Shown here one piece after another: positions 60,990-64,000 of a stretch of DNA of 64,000 nt. This DNA comes from Reichenbachiella carrageenanivorans (lineage in GTDB: Bacteria; Bacteroidota; Bacteroidia; Cytophagales; Cyclobacteriaceae). Position numbers and translations under genes: made by a program. The notes below the pieces were generated by a model that saw nothing but the letters and a program-made list of their open reading frames with translations, was not told the DNA's origin and made no database searches. Numbering within the stretch: the stretch's first letter is position 1; the number at the start of each line of letters is the position of its first letter. The DNA is taken from the NCBI RefSeq assembly GCF_025639805.1, contig NZ_CP106735.1, forward strand, positions 2,761,501-2,825,500, read 5' to 3'.

Positions 60990-63900
60990 TTAATACTTCT
61001 CTATTTTATGAGAAAGCAACGCTTTATCTGTTTGGATTCTCATGATATAAATGCCTGCTTGATAAGCGGATAAATCAATACTCATCTCTTGAGCCTGACC
61101 TGCTTTTTCTAACAAGATTTTTCCAGAAAAATCCAAAAGACGGATCGATTGAATATTGCTGCTCAAACCATTTACAGTGATTAGACTGTTTGTAGGGTTT
61201 GGATATACAGAAATACTTCTCTCTAGATCGTCTACAGAAGTGACGTTGTCGTTTACATCCTTCACGCTTATCGTGAGGGTCTGTACGTCTGATAGACTGC
61301 CATCTCCATTGTCGGTGGCAGATACCTCTACTACATATTGGTTGTCGGCATTGGCGTCCGCAGGTGCTTCAAAATCCGGAGCAGCCTTGAAAGTCAATAC
61401 ACCAGTACTGGCATCGATGCTAAACAGCGCTTTGTCGGCTCCATTGGAGATCGAGTAGGCGATGGCATCTCCATCCTTATCGGTAGCAGTGACTGTGGTC
61501 ACGGCGGTCTGATTTTCATCTACACTTACCGCAGCAGCATCTCCACCGCCATTGCTGGTGATGACAGGCTTGCTATTGGTCGTGTTTTTGTAGAATGAGA
61601 TGCCATTTTCGTATGTACCAACAAATACATCCATATCGCCATCTCCGTCGATATCGACAGCGGCGGGGGTACTATACACTCCTAGAATCTCCCCGTCGAA
61701 AGGATTGGCACTGCCAGTCTGCTTTTCAAAAGCAGGCGCAGAAGCAGATCCTGTGTTGATATAGTAATGGATCGTACCATATTTACTACCAACTAGCAAA
61801 TCTAGATCTCCATCCATATCAAAATCCTCCAAGGCAGGTTTCGAGTATCTAATTGATTCCGATTCTCCGCCTTCATCCAATTGTCTGAAATCACCACCTT
61901 GGTATCCTCCTATGCCATCGAATGGATTGTTTGCTCCAGTGAGCTGGCTAAAGGCCGGAGCAGAGACGCTGCCTGTATTCTCGAAGTAATAAAGAGGACC
62001 TTGAGATGAACCGACCAGCAAATCCAAATCACCATCTGCATCCAGGTCTTTCAACTGTGGTGCCGAACGGGATACAGAAAAGCCCTCTTGAATTCTTCCT
62101 GGTATTAATTCACCACCTTCTTCATTGCCTAAATTGCCAAATGGATTGTCTTCGTCAGTTTGCTCAATAAATGCCGGAGCAGAAGCTGTCCCAGTATTTT
62201 CGAAATAGTAAATATTTCCTCCACTTGAGCCGACTATGGCATCCATATCACCATCGCCATCCATATCAACAAATATAGGGTTGCTCTTACTTATATGGGT
62301 GAGACCTGGTTCCTCTACTGGACCCTCTATTAGGGTTCTATAGTTTTCCCCCTCATCTTCTGGATATCCTCCACTACCTCTAATCAATTCATGGAATGGG
62401 TTTGAAGTCTCTGTTTGCTCGCTAAAGGCGGCCGTGGCAGTAGTTCCCGTGTTTTTGTAGAAGCTAATGCCATCATAGGCAGTACCTACAAAAGCATCCA
62501 TATCACCATCGCCGTCGATATCTACAAAAGTAGGGACGCTATATTCAACTTCGTTACTTACAAGATCCAATGGATTGAGGGGGTTGGGTGCTGGCTTGCC
62601 ATTGTCGAAAGCAGGCGCTGAGGCTGTGCCAGTGTTTTTAAAGTAATGAAAACTGCCGTAACCCTCTCCAACCAACAGATCCATGTCTCCATCGTTGTCC
62701 AAATCGGCCGCTGTGGTAAAACTATAATCGTCAACTTCAATACCATCGAAGGGGTTGTTGCTGTCTTTTAGCTTCACAAAGGCTGGAGCAGAAACGGTTC
62801 CTGTATTTCTGAAGTAGTGTATATAGCCATATTCATCTCCTGACACAGCATCCAAATCGCCATCGCCATCGAAGTCTCCAAACGTAGGAGACGATTTGTA
62901 ATTCACTATTTGGTCATCTCCAAAAGGATTGTCCGCACCTGTTTGCTCGGTAAAAGCAGGATTAGAAGCGGAGCCTGTATTTTTATAATATAAGACGCTG
63001 CCATAACTAGTGCCTAGGAATACATCGAAATCCCCATCATCATCGATGTCGACCAATTCAGGGTTGACCCATTCATTAAAGTACTCAAAGCCAAATGGAT
63101 TGCTTGATCCTGAAGTATGCTTCAGAAAACCTTCGTCTGTCTTCTCTAAATAAATGATATAACCATATCCGTCTCCTGCCAATGCATCTAGGTCGCCATC
63201 AGCATCTAAATCCGCCAAGGAGATACTGGAGTATTCCAGAACAGATATATCATCAAACGGATTAGCTTCATCAGTTTGTTCTTCGAAAGCTGGGTGAGTA
63301 GCCGTGCCCGTGTTTTTATAATATAAGATGTCGGAATTAATGCTGCCTGTGAGTACGTCCAAATCTCCGTCTCCATCAAAGTCTACAAAAGTAGGAGTAG
63401 CGTAGCGAGGGGCATGGAGGCCTGAAAACGGCGTCGTTCCAAAGTCAGGCTCAGAAGCCGTACCTTTGTTTTTGTAGTAAGTGAGATACCCATCATCGTC
63501 TCCGACCAAAAGGTCTAAATCGCCATCACCATCTAGGTCAGCGAATGCTGGGTGGCTTCTGTCGCCTCCCTCATTGTAGCCTATTAGGCTAAAAGGATTC
63601 GCTCTGTCTTCTAGTTCTATAAAATCAGGCGCAGAGGCTGAACCTGTATTTTTGAAAAATTGGATGTATTCCTCTTCATTTCCTGAGACCATATCGAAAT
63701 CACCATCATTGTCGATGTCGACGAAGGTAGGTGTGGCATATCCGTCTACTATAGAATCAGAACCAAAAGGACTAGCACCTCCTGTTTGTGCTTCAAAAGC
63801 TGGTGCAGAGGCTGTGCCAGTGTTTTTGTAGTAATAGATATAGCCATAGTAATCACCGATGAACAGATCGAAATCGCCATCTGCGTCGATATCGACTAAT

Positions 63901-64000
63901 GCAGGATTGGAATAATCATAATCTGTAGATATCCCATCAAACGGATTGTTTTCACCTGTCTGTTCTTCGAAAGCTGGGGCAGACGCTGTACCCGTATTTT
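60990..64000 (-). CDS. giant VCBS/FG-GAP-repeat T9SS protein (5' part outside the window)
   Basis: The frame is open from its stop at 60990 to the right edge, at least 1003 codons, so the true start lies beyond 64000 and the Met near 63692 is internal. It has about 13 visible repeats of about 60 residues, each with the calcium-binding-like DxDGDGDxD core (VDIDGDGDMDVFVG), a YYKNTGTASAPAF strand and an NPF turn. Towards the C-terminus there is a cadherin-like domain (VTATDKDGDAIAYSISNGAD ... DVNDN) and a T9SS type A domain (SVYPNPTNSLITVNG ... SHKIEKY). It is probably a surface or secreted propeller-type adhesin. Confidence 0.9.
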   Translation of the reverse strand, partial: NTGTASAPAFEEQTGENNPFDGISTDYDYSNPALVDIDADGDFDLFIGDYYGYIYYYKNTGTASAPAFEAQTGGASPFGSDSIVDGYATPTFVDIDNDGDFDMVSGNEEEYIQFFKNTGSASAPDFIELEDRANPFSLIGYNEGGDRSHPAFADLDGDGDLDLLVGDDDGYLTYYKNKGTASEPDFGTTPFSGLHAPRYATPTFVDFDGDGDLDVLTGSINSDILYYKNTGTATHPAFEEQTDEANPFDDISVLEYSSISLADLDADGDLDALAGDGYGYIIYLEKTDEGFLKHTSGSSNPFGFEYFNEWVNPELVDIDDDGDFDVFLGTSYGSVLYYKNTGSASNPAFTEQTGADNPFGDDQIVNYKSSPTFGDFDGDGDLDAVSGDEYGYIHYFRNTGTVSAPAFVKLKDSNNPFDGIEVDDYSFTTAADLDNDGDMDLLVGEGYGSFHYFKNTGTASAPAFDNGKPAPNPLNPLDLVSNEVEYSVPTFVDIDGDGDMDAFVGTAYDGISFYKNTGTTATAAFSEQTETSNPFHELIRGSGGYPEDEGENYRTLIEGPVEEPGLTHISKSNPIFVDMDGDGDMDAIVGSSGGNIYYFENTGTASAPAFIEQTDEDNPFGNLGNEEGGELIPGRIQEGFSVSRSAPQLKDLDADGDLDLLVGSSQGPLYYFENTGSVSAPAFSQLTGANNPFDGIGGYQGGDFRQLDEGGESESIRYSKPALEDFDMDGDLDLLVGSKYGTIHYYINTGSASAPAFEKQTGSANPFDGEILGVYSTPAAVDIDGDGDMDVFVGTYENGISFYKNTTNSKPVITSNGGGDAAAVSVDENQTAVTTVTATDKDGDAIAYSISNGADKALFSIDASTGVLTFKAAPDFEAPADANADNQYVVEVSATDNGDGSLSDVQTLTISVKDVNDNVTSVDDLERSISVYPNPTNSLITVNGLSSNIQSIRLLDFSGKILLEKAGQAQEMSIDLSAYQAGIYIMRIQTDKALLSHKIEKY

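Overview
The window looks like a piece of a marine Bacteroidota chromosome, most likely a Cytophagales member of the Reichenbachiella/Marivirga kind. The evidence is many secreted proteins with type IX secretion (T9SS) sorting domains of type A and type B, a PorP/SprF-type protein, a gliding-motility CHU_C domain, lipoprotein signal peptides, a GH16 glucanase-like enzyme, an arylsulfatase and AT-rich intergenic DNA. No rRNA or tRNA gene was seen.

Layout. 1-3.3 kb: a 2Fe-2S ferredoxin and its FAD reductase, then a TPR/LuxR-type membrane regulator on the other strand. 3.4-10.7 kb: a four-gene operon of secreted or membrane cytochrome c / DUF1549-DUF1553 / DUF1501 / NHL / DUF2231-LRR proteins, a set best known from Planctomycetes and Verrucomicrobia. 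10.8-12.5 kb: an arylsulfatase lipoprotein.

12.5-29.1 kb is the accessory core and the main discovery. I read it as two arrays of integron gene cassettes without an integrase in the window (CALIN-like). All cassette genes are on the minus strand. Cassettes are bounded by GTT.../...AAC core sites that are inverted repeats of each other at the two ends of a cassette, and are followed by attC sites of about 116-236 bp whose ends fold onto each other. Array A (19.5 down to 12.5 kb) carries a hypothetical protein, a TonB-C protein, and a putative NlpC/P60-like amidase with a small lipoprotein. Array B (29.1 down to about 21.5 kb) carries a PD-(D/E)XK-like protein, a hypothetical protein, a ParE-type toxin-antitoxin pair, a lipoprotein, a coiled-coil membrane protein broken by an in-frame amber codon, a 41-aa ORF and a MazEF-type pair. 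Each array starts at the same 145-bp leader, a candidate attI/promoter. The attC sites have attracted three site-specific invaders: two almost identical IS110-family elements at the same position of two attC sites, and a degenerate group IIC intron exactly in an attC core site, in the orientation opposite to the cassettes. A GH16 gene with its own terminator sits between the arrays.

29.1-64 kb is mostly ordinary: a decayed FISUMP lipoprotein, a phospholipid acyltransferase plus gpsA, an M48 protease, T9SS-exported repeat proteins, a giant PKD/CHU_C protein after a PorP/SprF protein, a Nudix-BtuF-like pair, an ATP-grasp enzyme, a DEAD-box helicase, a gluconate permease next to a gluconokinase pseudogene, a YHYH-MORN-SCO lipoprotein operon, a secreted trypsin-like protease, an M42 peptidase with an acyl-CoA carboxylase beta subunit, a Ppx/GppA phosphatase, and a very large VCBS-repeat T9SS protein that runs off the right edge.

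All family calls are by reading motifs by eye; no database search was possible.
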